DNA from: Acholeplasma laidlawii_A
GTDB lineage: Bacteria; Bacillota_I; Bacilli_A; Acholeplasmatales; Acholeplasmataceae
Reading direction: 5' to 3' (one strand)
NCBI RefSeq assembly: GCF_030166555.2
Contig: NZ_CP126461.2
Length of the DNA: 64,000 bases
A model generated the notes under the pieces. That model was not told the origin of the DNA, did no database searches, and saw nothing but the letters and a program-made list of their open reading frames with translations. Of this stretch, positions 19,072-28,942 are shown piece by piece; positions within the stretch are counted from its first letter, which is position 1, and the number at the start of each line of letters is the position of its first letter. A program made the translations under genes and the position numbers.

Positions 19072-19105
19072 AACACCTATTCAGTTTATCTCCTGAATAG
19101 ATGTT
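19072..19105 (-). terminator. Terminator after the 162-aa anchored protein
   Basis: Arms AACATCTATTCAG and CTGAATAGGTGTT pair on the minus strand with one G-U wobble around an eight-base loop, followed by a T-rich stretch. Confidence 0.75.
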
Positions 19106-19130
19106 AACTTTTACTTAATAGATTTTTTTG

Positions 19131-19616
19131 TTACTGAGAAATTTGGTTACATATAAAAATTCTTTTAGTTTCGGGATGATATACTAAATAGAAGTATTTA
19201 TGTCTATTACCACCTCCACCGACTCCATTTAATAATAAAAATTTATAATTTTCATTAAGATCCGGATAAAATTCAGAAGGAATATTTATTTTCCCCGATG
19301 AAATACCAAGACCTTCCATTGCACTAATAAATGAAGTTTCAAAATCATCTTTGCTAATATCATCCCCTGTTGTAAACATTGTTTCTGTAAGTTCACTAGT
19401 TGTTGTAAAAACATAATAGTGAATGCTGCCATCAATATGAACTTTTTTTGACTCATATTCCAGTTTAATACCATTAGGTAAATTAATATTCCACTCATTT
19501 TCTAATTGCGATACTTTATATGAAGCGGAATTAAAATATAGTAATCCTGCAATTATTAAACCACCTATGACTAAAAAACTACCAAGAATAATGACAATTT
19601 TTTGGGTTACACTCAT
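19131..19616 (-). CDS. Membrane-anchored hypothetical protein
   Basis: The start at 19616 follows AAGG by eight bases; two earlier in-frame starts (19622 ATG, 19625 GTG) are possible. An N-terminal helix (VIILGSFLVIGGLIIAGLLYF) anchors a soluble domain of about 130 residues outside the membrane or on the surface, with an INLPNGIKLEYESKKVHIDG strand pattern and a GVGGGGNRHKYFYLVYHPET segment near the end. I do not recognise a family. It has its own terminator and stands alone between the Mrr-helicase unit and the 270-aa gene. Confidence 0.65.
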   Translation of the reverse strand: MSVTQKIVIILGSFLVIGGLIIAGLLYFNSASYKVSQLENEWNINLPNGIKLEYESKKVHIDGSIHYYVFTTTSELTETMFTTGDDISKDDFETSFISAMEGLGISSGKINIPSEFYPDLNENYKFLLLNGVGGGGNRHKYFYLVYHPETKRIFICNQISQ

Positions 19617-20122
19617 ATACATCACCTTAAACTTTCATATATATATGTTATGAAATAGCTGTTATATTGTTGGTAGAGATTTTAGTGGACAATAACACTT
19701 CTATTTACTCAATTTAGATATTATTCATCCAAACGTTTAATCTCTTAATTTAATTCATTATACCATGTCCCTTAATAAATGTTTTCGTTCAGTTTATAAT
19801 ATATCCATTAAGTTTTAAATCCCAATATACATTAAATCAATCCTGCATGATAATACATTACATAATTTTCACTTGAAGTTCAACTCCGTGTTACCTTAAA
19901 TTTTAATCTCAAATTTTAGCAAAGAAAAAGTCCATCTCAAAAGTCATTAAGCTCTCTTGATAGACTTATTTTATTTAAAAATGTCCTTAATATGACACTT
20001 TTATATGATATTTGGTGGTTTTTACTTACTAATTCAATATTTTTATGGGTTACGTGACCTATATTGATATAACAGTGCACCCTTACTAAAAATTAGCACA
20101 CCCTGTAAATATTTTCGCACCC
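19617..20122. other. Non-coding gap with a weak terminator and a repeat block
   Basis: No supported gene. An imperfect hairpin (19928-19943 with 19952-19967) followed by a T-rich run on the minus strand probably terminates the 270-aa gene. Nearest that gene's stop codon is a block (20075-20126) with three GCACCC-type repeats. Confidence 0.45.
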
Positions 20123-20126
20123 CTAA
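20075..20126. repeat. Intergenic block of GCACCC repeats
   Basis: GTGCACCCTTA, AGCACACCCTG and CGCACCCCTAA lie about 20 bases apart and run up to the stop codon of the 270-aa gene. Read on the minus strand they become GGGTGCGAAAAT-like units with TTTACAGG and AATTTTTAG spacers that also occur, in the same orientation, in the block at 42227-42274. Confidence 0.45.
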
Positions 20127-20935
20127 GACCTCATCATCCAATAGGAAATCATTTGCTGCTTTCTCTTTGATTTTCTAAAGTGATTATATGTTAATTCAGC
20201 TATCCCAATTGCTATTAACAGGCTCAATTCATAATCGGCTTCTTCGTCCATCCATATAACTTGAATACCACGATCATATTTTTTTTCAGTAAATATATCT
20301 GAACTGATTGTTGTCACAGGTTCTTCTGTATTTTGGGATAAATAATATAAATCAATATAACCTTCATCATTTCTAATTTCATAATTAGAATTTTTATTAT
20401 GATTCATAAATAAGAAATCATTTTCTGTGTTTATTTTCAATTTCAGTTTTATGATTAAATTCCCATTTAAGTCTTTGATTATAAATTGATCTTCTTTGCT
20501 TATACCAACAAACAGTGAATCACTAAATAGAGAAAACTTTCTATGCTTCTTTTGAATATCATAAAACTGTTCTTGCTTCTCATTGAAAGGGTTATAAATT
20601 GTATACTGGCTATTTTTTTTATTCAAAATGTTTGAAATCACAATATTTGTAGTTTCATTAAATTTACTTAATAAGTCCTTCTTCTTGAATTTTGTTTGAT
20701 CAAACATTTCTCTTTTTCGAGGTATCCTCAACATTCGATTTATCTTTGTGATTTTCTTAATACTATATTGATACTCCATAAAAAGATATCTCATATCATC
20801 TATAGATTTAACCAATGATAAAACGTGAAATAGTTGTTCATATATTTGATCTTCAGTTACTTGCTTATCAACATTTAATTCAATTTCAGAAAAGAAAGAT
20901 TTGATTCGGTATATGAATCCATAAGTTATAAACAT
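20123..20935 (-). CDS. Hypothetical protein, possible LURP-one/tubby-like C-terminus
   Basis: A 270-aa protein. The first 130 residues are helical and basic; residues about 135-215 form a strand-rich segment with FSDSLFVGISKEDQFIIKDLNGN followed by IIKLKLKI, which resembles the LURP-one/tubby-like fold in bacterial proteins. The last 40 residues contain a hydrophobic stretch (LSLLIAIGIAELTYNHF) as is common at the end of such proteins. The fold is inferred from pattern only; no function is assigned. The 66-aa HPEPYGE gene lies 19 bases upstream and is probably cotranscribed. Confidence 0.55.
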   Translation of the reverse strand: MFITYGFIYRIKSFFSEIELNVDKQVTEDQIYEQLFHVLSLVKSIDDMRYLFMEYQYSIKKITKINRMLRIPRKREMFDQTKFKKKDLLSKFNETTNIVISNILNKKNSQYTIYNPFNEKQEQFYDIQKKHRKFSLFSDSLFVGISKEDQFIIKDLNGNLIIKLKLKINTENDFLFMNHNKNSNYEIRNDEGYIDLYYLSQNTEEPVTTISSDIFTEKKYDRGIQVIWMDEEADYELSLLIAIGIAELTYNHFRKSKRKQQMISYWMMRS

Positions 20936-20954
20936 TTATCAACACCCCACTCAA

Positions 20955-21155
20955 TTAAAAGCGTTTTTTAGTTAAATATTTTATTAGCTTTTCATCGTTT
21001 GTGATTGTTACAAATTCACCATTTGGTCTTTTGAACACATCAGTATACATTCCATTAATTAGATCAACAACAAATGCATTTTCTCCATATGGTTCTGGAT
21101 GAGGGTAAAACTTTTTAATCAAATTTCTTGGTACAATAACTTCAATACTTTTCAT
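20955..21155 (-). CDS. Small HPEPYGE-family protein, second copy
   Basis: A 66-aa relative of the 73-aa protein at 6040-6261: both have a V-VPRNL/V-VPKHL start, HPEPYGE, NGMYTDV and a TNDE-LIKYL ending. GGAG lies seven bases before the ATG. The gene precedes the 270-aa unknown gene. The repeated association of this family with larger unknown proteins hints at a small accessory or antidote-type role, which is speculation. Confidence 0.7.
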   Translation of the reverse strand: MKSIEVIVPRNLIKKFYPHPEPYGENAFVVDLINGMYTDVFKRPNGEFVTITNDEKLIKYLTKKRF

Positions 21156-21263
21156 GAGTATCTCCTTCTGGCTACTGCCAAATATTTACAGGATTGTCCT
21201 GTATTACCCGTTGTACCAAGTTTATTAAATTATATCATCATGTGTTATTTTTGTATATTAATT

Positions 21264-24200
21264 TTATAAATTGAACTTGCATTGAATTTTTTCAACAATT
21301 TCATGTAAAGCAAATTTGTTATTTTCCCAAAAACGAAATGGCAGTTCCTTATATTGTGAAAGCTCAGGATTCAATTTGTTAATAAAAACCAGGAATACTT
21401 TGTATTTATCTGAATTATTTTTTGCAAATTTCAGTTCTCTGGGCGTAATATAAAACATTCCTCCATCACTGCTTTTTACTTCCACAAATCTTTCTATCCC
21501 ATCTGAATCAAAATAGCTTAAGTCGTAATTACCAGAAGATGCTTGACCCGGTTTTAATATACCCAATTTAACAAATGCCTCAGATTTTGGTATAACCTTA
21601 TTTCTTCCGTATACTTCAGATAAAAGATTATATATTAACAATTCACCTATATTTCCTGTTTCTTTTCTACTTTTATCACGTATATCTAGATCCTTTTCCG
21701 TAACAGCACCACTGAATTCTTTGTGGTTTTTTTGAATTTTTACTTCTAGAGTCTTAAATTTTTCTGAATTTGCCTTCGTAACAATATTTTCAAACGATTT
21801 ATATTTATCTTCTGGGCTTATTGTTTTATTATTTTGTTCTTGTTTCACAAGTAACCACTTTTTAAATGCCTCTTCATTATTAAAATAGATAATTGACTGT
21901 GCCTTTAAATCGTTTTGTAAATCGTCTTCATACAATTTGTCTGGATTTAATTTCGAGTAATTGCTATCATAGATATTTTCACAATCTATATTTACTTCTA
22001 CAAAAAAATTACCAAACTCACTAACCAAGTGATTAATCGGATCGAATAATATGGAATTTGTTACATTTGATGGCGTGTAATTTTCAAATGCTTTGTAATT
22101 CTTAATAAAATTAATTTGCTTCTCAATATCTATTAAACACTCATTATACAACCAATTTTTATACTTTATTCTATTCTCATATGCAGTAGCTTGTGTTATT
22201 TTGGTATTGAAATTCGTTGCATCAATTTTATATATAAAACCTTTTTCTTTAAACTCCTCAATATCTATATTTAACTTTAGCAATACATTTTTAATTCCAA
22301 GAAAATGTTCTCCAGAGTTGATATTCTCAAATTTAATTTTATCTAGTAATGATAAATCAAAATTTGAATTGATTTTTTTTATTGTATCAATGAAATTATC
22401 TTTAATAGGATCGTGATTGTATCTATACAAAATATCTAAAGAACCAAATTCATTTGAAATAATAAACTCTCTATCAGATTGATTTTTTTGTCTAAAGAGT
22501 TCTCTAATAGCTGTGCTATTAAATCCAGGTGTATTTGCAATGTTTGAAAAAATGTTTTCAATACACTCTGATATATTATTATTGTTGTATTCACCATTTA
22601 ATAAGATGAACCATTGGTTGTTTTTTTTAAGTATTGTATAGTCTTCAACATACACTTTAGGTTTATTAAATTCAATCACTTCAATTTCTGACACAATATA
22701 TATTTCCAATTTATCAATTTCTTTTCTGATTCTATCATTTTGCTCAGAATATGCTTTTGCATAATAAATAAATTTATTAAATTCTTCTTGGAAAAAATCA
22801 TTATGGAATTGGCTCATAGTATATTTGTGAACTTCATATTCTGATTTATATACTTGACAACCTAGCAAATCGATAAATCTAGCATTATTTGTTCGTAAAC
22901 CTTTTGCAACTATGTTTGTACCTTTTTTATCTATAATATTTATACTAGGACAATAAGCTTCTTTTGCATTTACAAACCTCAAATTATTCATATAACTAAC
23001 TAGAATTTTACCTTCTTTAAAAAATCTTGTTTTATTTACTGAATCATTGTAAGTTTTATTAAATTCATATCTTTCTAATTTGCTATAAATCATTTTTGTC
23101 AGCTCGGCAGCTTTATTAAATTCAATTTGTGGTAATGAAAGCATTAATTCATAAAAAGAACTTGATGTTAAATCTGTAGGATACTCACAAAAATCAAACA
23201 ATTTGAAAATTTCGTTTATATTCTCAATGCTAATATTAGTATCTACAGAAATCGTACTAATAATTTCTTGTGTCATAACAGGAACCAATCCAACATACTT
23301 ACTGTTTTGTCTATTGGTAATTCCATTTAGAATTTCATTAGGACTAAACTTGTTGTTATCAATATTAATCCAACGAACATGATTGAATAAGAACAAAATG
23401 TAATTGGGAAGATTTTGATATCTCCGATAACCACTTTGTAAATTACCTTTACATTCTATGTACATTTCATTTTGATTATAGTATTTATTAATCTTTAATT
23501 CATTACGCAATTGATTATCCGCATGAATCCATTTTATGATATCAATATAATCTATATTCTTCAGTATGTGTTCCAAATTTTCAATATGTTTTATATACCA
23601 ATCACCAAAATTTAGATAGTTAGATTTTCCTAAGTCAAAAATTCCCCCACTCTCAATATCGTCTTTTATCATATTTTCGAACTCTAATGAAACTGATTTT
23701 TTTATATTACCTAACTCAATTTTAGGGTAAATTAAAACTCCAAATTTTGATAGAAAAGAAATCGCTTTTCCATATTCATTTTTGTCAATATCCAGCTCTG
23801 AGAGTTTCACTAGTTCTTTATAATCAGAACTAAAAATTCTGTTATTTAATGGATACCCATTTAATTCACCAAAAAACATTTTCTTGCTTGATACTATGTT
23901 TTTGTCACTTGTAGGAAATTGATAATTAATTGGTGAAATTGAAGAGCCGAATGGAGGGTTCCATGATTCTTCTTCAAATCTGTAATTTCTCCACATCCAC
24001 TTAAGAAAATCAATAGCCTTATTATAGGAATCAACAGAACTATTTATAGTGGTTATGATATTACTTCGATCTCTATAATTAAACTTAACCAAAGGATAAA
24101 TACTATTTTGAGAGATGATTCTAGTGATGTGGTTTGTCGGTTCATCTTCCTTTAGTTTTTTTATTACCTCATCATTCTCAGCATTTTTTAATAATACTGT

Positions 24201-25886
24201 TTGATAATCACCATGTATCGCAGGTACTTTAACCCAAGATGGTAGCCCAGAAGAAACATCACCAACTAAGAAATAGTACTCTTGATTAAAATCAATATAA
24301 TTATTATTTTGTGTTTTTATTAATCTTGGTAAACTATTTTTAAAGTTTTTATTCCAATATTGGAAAATATTGATTTGTTCATTAATAGATAAAGTTTCAC
24401 TGACACTATTAACAATGTCCAAAAGTTCCAATTCAGAATATGATAGATTATAATTCAAAATTTCAGCAATTTTATTTATCAAGTATCTAGACTCTTCTTT
24501 TTCAATCACTTCTAATACCTTATTAAACTCCTTGCGTCTAAATTCCCCGGGTATCTCAGTTTCAATTGTTCTAATATTATCAGAAAAAGACAAGTGATCA
24601 CCTAATATGTTTGGAAACAATTTTTCACTTGATAGAGATTTTACATAATCACTCAAAATTTCATTCAAAAACTTAAGTTTGTCAGTGTACTCAAAAAGTT
24701 TTAATTTGGGACCATAATACAGATTTGTTGGAACTAATAAAGGAGTTACTATTGAAAGTGAGAAATGCTTATTAGAGTCATTTAAAAAGATTCTTGATAT
24801 CTCAATAATAAATGTTAATAATTCTTTAAATATTTCTTTATTAACTTCAGATGATATAATGTTATTTCTTTGATCATCTAGCAAAAAGGTAGCATGCATG
24901 ATGCAGTTAAAAGGAGATTGAAAACTGTGAATAGGAAAATATGAATAAATTAAATGGTTTTGTATTTGATTAATATCTTTAGGTATAGCAATTGCCAATT
25001 CTATGTCTTTAGCATCATCAATATTATTTTCTTTAATAAAGGATTTGATTTTTTTCTCGAATAAATAATATCCTGATCCATTAAACCCATCCACTGGTAC
25101 TTCTAATTGTTTCACATCATTTGTTTTTTTTATTTCAATATTTTTAATACCATTTTCAATTGAGACAAATCTCTTATATTTAATATTACTATTGTCTGTT
25201 CTTATATTAATTTCATCTATACATGGCAGAAATAACAAAAGGTTCTCATCAATGTTATTTAATTGCTTTTCTATATTAAAATCATCTTTTTGTGAATCTT
25301 GTTTAATATATAATTTAATAACCGTATCATATTGTTTTTCTATTGGTTCAATGTCTTTACCTATAGAGAGCATTGGTATATGCAAGTTTTTATTTTTCTT
25401 AAGTTGTTTTTTTATTTGTGGATAATCTTTTATCTTCTCAAATTCTTTTGATGCAATATCTATAGAAAACTCCAAATTGAAATCACCAGAATAGATTTGC
25501 ACCTTGTTTGCCCAATTTAGAACTGATCTAAATCCTGTCCCTTTATTTCCAATTAAAGAACTGCCTTTTGGACTATTATTACCTTGAACAATAGCTTTCA
25601 CACCATCTTGATCAAATGTGGTTCCTGTATTAGAAATTGTTAAAATACTATTCTTATATTCAATTAGAACAGAAACATTTTCATTTTTAACAATACTAGA
25701 AATTTCAAGTTGCTTTTTATAGGCATCATCAGCGTTTTGTAATAATTCTAAGATTTCTCTGCCGTGATAACCCTTAACATCTCTGTTTTCTATATTATTT
25801 TCTGAAATTAAATTATCTCTTTCCTGTTCTTCTAAATTATATTTTATGTATTCATAATTTAGTTTTTCGATATATGACTTATTCAT
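21264..25886 (-). CDS. Giant GHKL-ATPase protein with C-terminal DUF3883 nuclease-like domain
   Basis: A 1540-aa protein. Residues 47-55 (ELLQNADDA) and 113-119 (GNKGTGF) are the N-box and G-rich lid of a GHKL (Hsp90/sacsin-type) ATPase; the metal-associated motif is TISNTGTTF, with Asn where many have Asp. More than 1000 residues of Asn/Ile-rich, low-identity sequence follow. The last 120 residues match DUF3883: TGNIGELLIYNLL, NYDLSYFD then FVEVKSSDG (D...E-V-K, PD-(D/E)XK-like) and YKVFLVFIN. Large sacsin-like ATPases with DUF3883 recur in defence islands, where they are suspected to sense and cut foreign DNA. It stands alone with its own start after a GAGG-type site. Confidence 0.8.
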   Translation of the reverse strand: MNKSYIEKLNYEYIKYNLEEQERDNLISENNIENRDVKGYHGREILELLQNADDAYKKQLEISSIVKNENVSVLIEYKNSILTISNTGTTFDQDGVKAIVQGNNSPKGSSLIGNKGTGFRSVLNWANKVQIYSGDFNLEFSIDIASKEFEKIKDYPQIKKQLKKNKNLHIPMLSIGKDIEPIEKQYDTVIKLYIKQDSQKDDFNIEKQLNNIDENLLLFLPCIDEINIRTDNSNIKYKRFVSIENGIKNIEIKKTNDVKQLEVPVDGFNGSGYYLFEKKIKSFIKENNIDDAKDIELAIAIPKDINQIQNHLIYSYFPIHSFQSPFNCIMHATFLLDDQRNNIISSEVNKEIFKELLTFIIEISRIFLNDSNKHFSLSIVTPLLVPTNLYYGPKLKLFEYTDKLKFLNEILSDYVKSLSSEKLFPNILGDHLSFSDNIRTIETEIPGEFRRKEFNKVLEVIEKEESRYLINKIAEILNYNLSYSELELLDIVNSVSETLSINEQINIFQYWNKNFKNSLPRLIKTQNNNYIDFNQEYYFLVGDVSSGLPSWVKVPAIHGDYQTVLLKNAENDEVIKKLKEDEPTNHITRIISQNSIYPLVKFNYRDRSNIITTINSSVDSYNKAIDFLKWMWRNYRFEEESWNPPFGSSISPINYQFPTSDKNIVSSKKMFFGELNGYPLNNRIFSSDYKELVKLSELDIDKNEYGKAISFLSKFGVLIYPKIELGNIKKSVSLEFENMIKDDIESGGIFDLGKSNYLNFGDWYIKHIENLEHILKNIDYIDIIKWIHADNQLRNELKINKYYNQNEMYIECKGNLQSGYRRYQNLPNYILFLFNHVRWINIDNNKFSPNEILNGITNRQNSKYVGLVPVMTQEIISTISVDTNISIENINEIFKLFDFCEYPTDLTSSSFYELMLSLPQIEFNKAAELTKMIYSKLERYEFNKTYNDSVNKTRFFKEGKILVSYMNNLRFVNAKEAYCPSINIIDKKGTNIVAKGLRTNNARFIDLLGCQVYKSEYEVHKYTMSQFHNDFFQEEFNKFIYYAKAYSEQNDRIRKEIDKLEIYIVSEIEVIEFNKPKVYVEDYTILKKNNQWFILLNGEYNNNNISECIENIFSNIANTPGFNSTAIRELFRQKNQSDREFIISNEFGSLDILYRYNHDPIKDNFIDTIKKINSNFDLSLLDKIKFENINSGEHFLGIKNVLLKLNIDIEEFKEKGFIYKIDATNFNTKITQATAYENRIKYKNWLYNECLIDIEKQINFIKNYKAFENYTPSNVTNSILFDPINHLVSEFGNFFVEVNIDCENIYDSNYSKLNPDKLYEDDLQNDLKAQSIIYFNNEEAFKKWLLVKQEQNNKTISPEDKYKSFENIVTKANSEKFKTLEVKIQKNHKEFSGAVTEKDLDIRDKSRKETGNIGELLIYNLLSEVYGRNKVIPKSEAFVKLGILKPGQASSGNYDLSYFDSDGIERFVEVKSSDGGMFYITPRELKFAKNNSDKYKVFLVFINKLNPELSQYKELPFRFWENNKFALHEIVEKIQCKFNL

Positions 25887-25945
25887 GTATACCTCTTCTC
25901 AATAAGATAATTATGTCTCAAATTATCAACTCATCTTCGGAAATT

Positions 25946-26191
25946 CTACAGATTAAAGAAAGTTTTAATTTTATTAGTCATAATATCGTAGTCTCTTGTA
26001 AATTTATAATTGGGGTTACCTGAAATGCTACTCAAATAAGTCAAAAATTGTTTCTTTGATATTATAGATTCTAATAATTTATCTCTATGAACATCCATAT
26101 TTGATTGAATACCAAATTGGCTTGTTAATATTGATGGTGACTGCTCGTATGCATTGCTTGATACATTTAACAATTCGGCTGCTTCTTTCAA
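25946..26191 (-). pseudogene. C-terminal gene remnant beside the IS scar
   Basis: An 81-codon frame that reads upstream in phase (PAGYLKEAAELLN) until a stop and then meets the IS3 remnants. There is no ribosome site and its first residues look internal. I take it as the surviving end of a gene whose 5' part was lost at the insertion. The family is not recognised. Confidence 0.45.
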
Positions 26192-26331
26192 ATACCCAGC
26201 TGGTGCTATTATGCAATGCTATAATTTTCTAGGACACATAGGTACCACCTTTGAGAAATAAAAAGTGATATCTTTATATCATTATTACATATATTTTATC
26301 ATACATTATTTTTTAGATGTATGGTTTTTTT

Positions 26332-26575
26332 AATTAATTCCTTTGATCGTTCTGTATTCTACTGGTGTTAAATAATCTAATCTATATGCTACCCTATGAT
26401 GATTAAAATAGTCTACATAGATTTCTATAGCTTTATTGATATCATTAAAATCATGAAATTTTAGTTAGTGTTTGAAATCACCTTTGATCCATCCGATGAG
26501 TGATTCAATCACTGGATTATCTGTTGGTTTTCCTGCTCTACTCATTGATCTTGTGATTGGATATGCTTGATGCGT
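26332..26575 (-). pseudogene. IS3-family transposase C-terminal remnant
   Basis: The minus strand encodes the end of an IS3-type DDE integrase: ITRSMSRAGKPTDNPVIESL (catalytic Glu), GWIKGDFKH, an in-frame stop, then HDFNDINKAIEIYVDYFNHH and a LDYLTPVEYR ending. The first two thirds of the gene are absent. It abuts, head to head, the truncated transposase of the opposite strand. Confidence 0.8.
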
Positions 26576-26580
26576 TTTCT

Positions 26581-27312
26581 CAAACTTGTTTAATGAATAT
26601 TTCAGAAATCTTTGAAGCTAGTAACAAAACATATGGCTATAGACGTATAAAACTCGCCCTTCAAAACTTCTATCAGGTCAAAATAGCCTATAAGACTGTC
26701 GTAAGGCTCATGAAAGAGATACATATCGTTTGTAAGGTAAGAAAAAAGAGATATCGTTATATCTCTCAAATCTCTAATAAAATCACTCCTAATCTTCTCA
26801 AAAGAGACTTTAAGAAAGATGATCCTAATATCGCATGGGTCACAGATGTATCAGAGTTGAGATTTAATCGTAGACGATTATATCTATCTATTTTTCAAGA
26901 TCTTTATAATGGTGACGTCAAGGGATATCAAATCTCTAGAAGTCAAAACCAGGATTTGATTCTTAAAACCCATAAGAAGGCAATCGACCCAAATGAGGAT
27001 TTATCAAGACTACTCATACATTCTGATCAAGGCATTTTATACCAATCCCCTAAATATCGAAATTACCTCAAAAATTCATCATTTGTACAATCTATGAGTG
27101 CTAAAGGTAACGCTTATGATGATGCAGTCATAGAAAGTTTCTTTGGGACACTTAAGTGTGAAACAATCTATTTACAAAAGGTTAAATCTTTATTTGATTT
27201 AATTAGAACAATTGATGAGTATATCTATTGGTATAATCATGAACGAATTAAACTAACGCTAGGCGTGTATTCACCTATTCAATATAGGTTAAAGAATCAA
27301 CAAATGATATAA
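26581..27312 (+). pseudogene. 5'-truncated IS3-family OrfB (IS150-like)
   Basis: Starting near 26581 the frame reads IFEASNKTYGYRRIKLALQN, the HTH_21/YGYRRI block, then a full rve integrase core: WVTDVSEL (first Asp), LIHSDQGILYQS (second Asp), SMSAKGNAYDDAVIESFFG (Glu) and YNHERIKLTLGVYSPIQY. All three catalytic residues are present, but orfA, the OrfB N-terminus and a clear left end are missing, so autonomous transposition is unlikely. The few codons before 26581 derive from the antisense of the neighbouring remnant. Confidence 0.85.
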
Positions 27313-27428
27313 TAACTACAAAAAACATAAAGTACAAGAAAATGGTATCAATTCACTTCAAACACAATTCTTAGATACCAGGAATGAACATAGCATTAAC
27401 ATCAGTGTTTTGGAAAAAGGATTTTGGT

Positions 27429-27518
27429 CTAAATTACAACTTCTATATCGTCTTGTCCAAATCCTAGTTCTTTAGATGCTCCTTTTACACCAAGTCTGGC
27501 TATGACTTGATTATTCAT
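27429..27518 (-). CDS. Possible 29-codon truncated ORF
   Basis: An ATG overlapping the stop of the 73-aa gene opens MNNQVIARLGVKGASKELGF and nine more residues to a TAG. The translational overlap and protein-like composition suggest the start of a third operon gene whose remainder was lost beside the IS remnant. Evidence is thin. Confidence 0.3.
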   Translation of the reverse strand: MNNQVIARLGVKGASKELGFGQDDIEVVI

Positions 27519-27732
27519 CTAAACTCTCAAGATCTTTCCAAAACTTATCGAGGGCATATCCTTTTTTCTCTAATATCAAAAATACTCCATCTGGGTGATT
27601 ATGACCCATCCTTTTTAGATATGCATTTTCTTCTTCAGTAAATGTATCTAACCACTCTTTTGGAACTTTACTTTCTGCCCAATAAGGATTAATTTTCCCA
27701 TTTTCTCTTTTTTTCATTTTATAAGATTTCAT
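27511..27732 (-). CDS. Hypothetical protein, 73 aa
   Basis: A small charged protein (KSYKMKKRENGKINPYWAES..., ending KFWKDLESLDE) with no recognised domain. Its ATG overlaps the TAA of the preceding 65-aa membrane protein by one base (TAATG), indicating translational coupling. Between IS remnants and direct repeats, so it belongs to the mobile part of the island. Confidence 0.55.
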   Translation of the reverse strand: MKSYKMKKRENGKINPYWAESKVPKEWLDTFTEEENAYLKRMGHNHPDGVFLILEKKGYALDKFWKDLESLDE

Positions 27733-27929
27733 TAATTTTTTATGCCAAATCTAACTATCAACATTATGGCAAGTACACTAATTACGATCCATTGAATTAT
27801 CCAAAGAGTATTAAAGACCCAGTCTGGTAAAATACTAGGTACAATCTCATATAAAAGTGCAGTAATCGTAACTAATACGAAAACTACTACTATTAATGTT
27901 ATCAATGTGTCTTTAAATATGTTTTTCAT
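27732..27929 (-). CDS. Small two-helix membrane protein
   Basis: 65 aa with two hydrophobic helices (ITLIVVVFVLVTITALLY and IIQWIVISVLAIMLIVRF) joined by a short polar loop. It is coupled to the 73-aa gene downstream. A small two-helix protein plus a soluble partner is a common layout for toxin-antitoxin-like or immunity pairs, but nothing more specific can be said. Confidence 0.6.
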   Translation of the reverse strand: MKNIFKDTLITLIVVVFVLVTITALLYEIVPSILPDWVFNTLWIIQWIVISVLAIMLIVRFGIKN

Positions 27930-27962
27930 AGTTCTCTTTTTTAATGCCGTTCACATAGTCAT

Positions 27963-28058
27963 TTAATATGTGTTTGGCACTATGTCACTAAATGTATTCT
28001 TGTTGTAGGGTTCATGCCATATGGTTTCATATTTATTCCACTTACCACGGCAGTTCAC
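27963..28058 (-). repeat. Diverged direct repeat, copy 1
   Basis: Shares a perfect 19-bp block (27976-27994) and overall similarity over about 95 bp with 28943-29036. On the minus strand it reads as a protein end: KWNKYETIWHEPYNKN then TFSDIVPNTY and a stop, suggesting a duplicated gene tail. No start or ribosome site. Confidence 0.6.
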
Positions 28059-28083
28059 ATCGAATATAGAACTTCTAAACTCT

Positions 28084-28873
28084 TTATTTTATATTTTCGG
28101 GAAAAACCTTAAGTTGTAATTGATAATATTTAGCAATAAACTGTATTCTAGAACTTATGTCAATGGTTAATGAAACAATATCATTTAAATCAAATGAATC
28201 TGATTTGTATATTATCTTGTTCTCTAGATGATTCAGATTAATCCTAAAGTATTGATTTCAATACTGCATATTCTTCATTTATATTTTTAAAATCTTCTTG
28301 TTCCTGATCTTTAAAATCGATCATATTGATAAACCCATTAGATGCCACATCTAATCTAAAATACATAACAATCTTCTCAACTGTGTTGGCAATAAAAATA
28401 GTTATTTTCCTTAAATCATATAATGTTGGATTATTCGAGATATTTTCACTGAGAATTTGTTCACCAATAAAGTGTGCACCACGAAAATCTCTAACATTCT
28501 TACAGTCTTTAATGATATCAAAATAACTTTTTCTGTTCTTTTTATAATCTAAAAGTTCAGCATCTGTTTCAAGATTATTACGTTTGTTATAAGAAACAAT
28601 TGTGTTTATTAAATGATCCAAATTTACAATGTTTTTTGAAGTAGGTCCAAAGAAATTTGATATTAAAATTGATGCAAAACGGTGATATATAGTAGCTTCC
28701 TCTTTAGCAGCAATATACACGTTATTTAACGTTTCAACTTCATTATTTTTTTCAATAATACTTTGAAACATGAGCGGTCTATTAAGTAAAAAAACCGTTC
28801 TAATTAATACCCTTGTATCTTCTGAAAATAGTCTTAAATTTCTTATAATATTATCTAAAATTGAGTTTTCCAT
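28084..28873 (-). pseudogene. HEPN-like (AbiU2-like) gene with a frameshift near its end
   Basis: An open frame of 209 codons (28873 to a stop at 28244) is helical and contains VRDFRGAH, an R-x5-H motif like HEPN RNases. Right at that stop, removing one base from the AAA run at 28246-28248 (TTT on the coding strand) joins it to a further 53 codons (RINLNHLENKIIYKSDSFDL...) ending at 28084, a natural continuation. The full protein would be about 262 aa, close in size to the HEPN-like gene at 30185. The HEPN call is an inference from the motif and helical content. The short form may still be active, since the motif is upstream of the shift. Confidence 0.55.
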
Positions 28874-28942
28874 TACAAATCCTATTTATTAATATGTGTA
28901 TATTTTAACATAAAAGAAGTGCGATTAACACTATGATTTATC

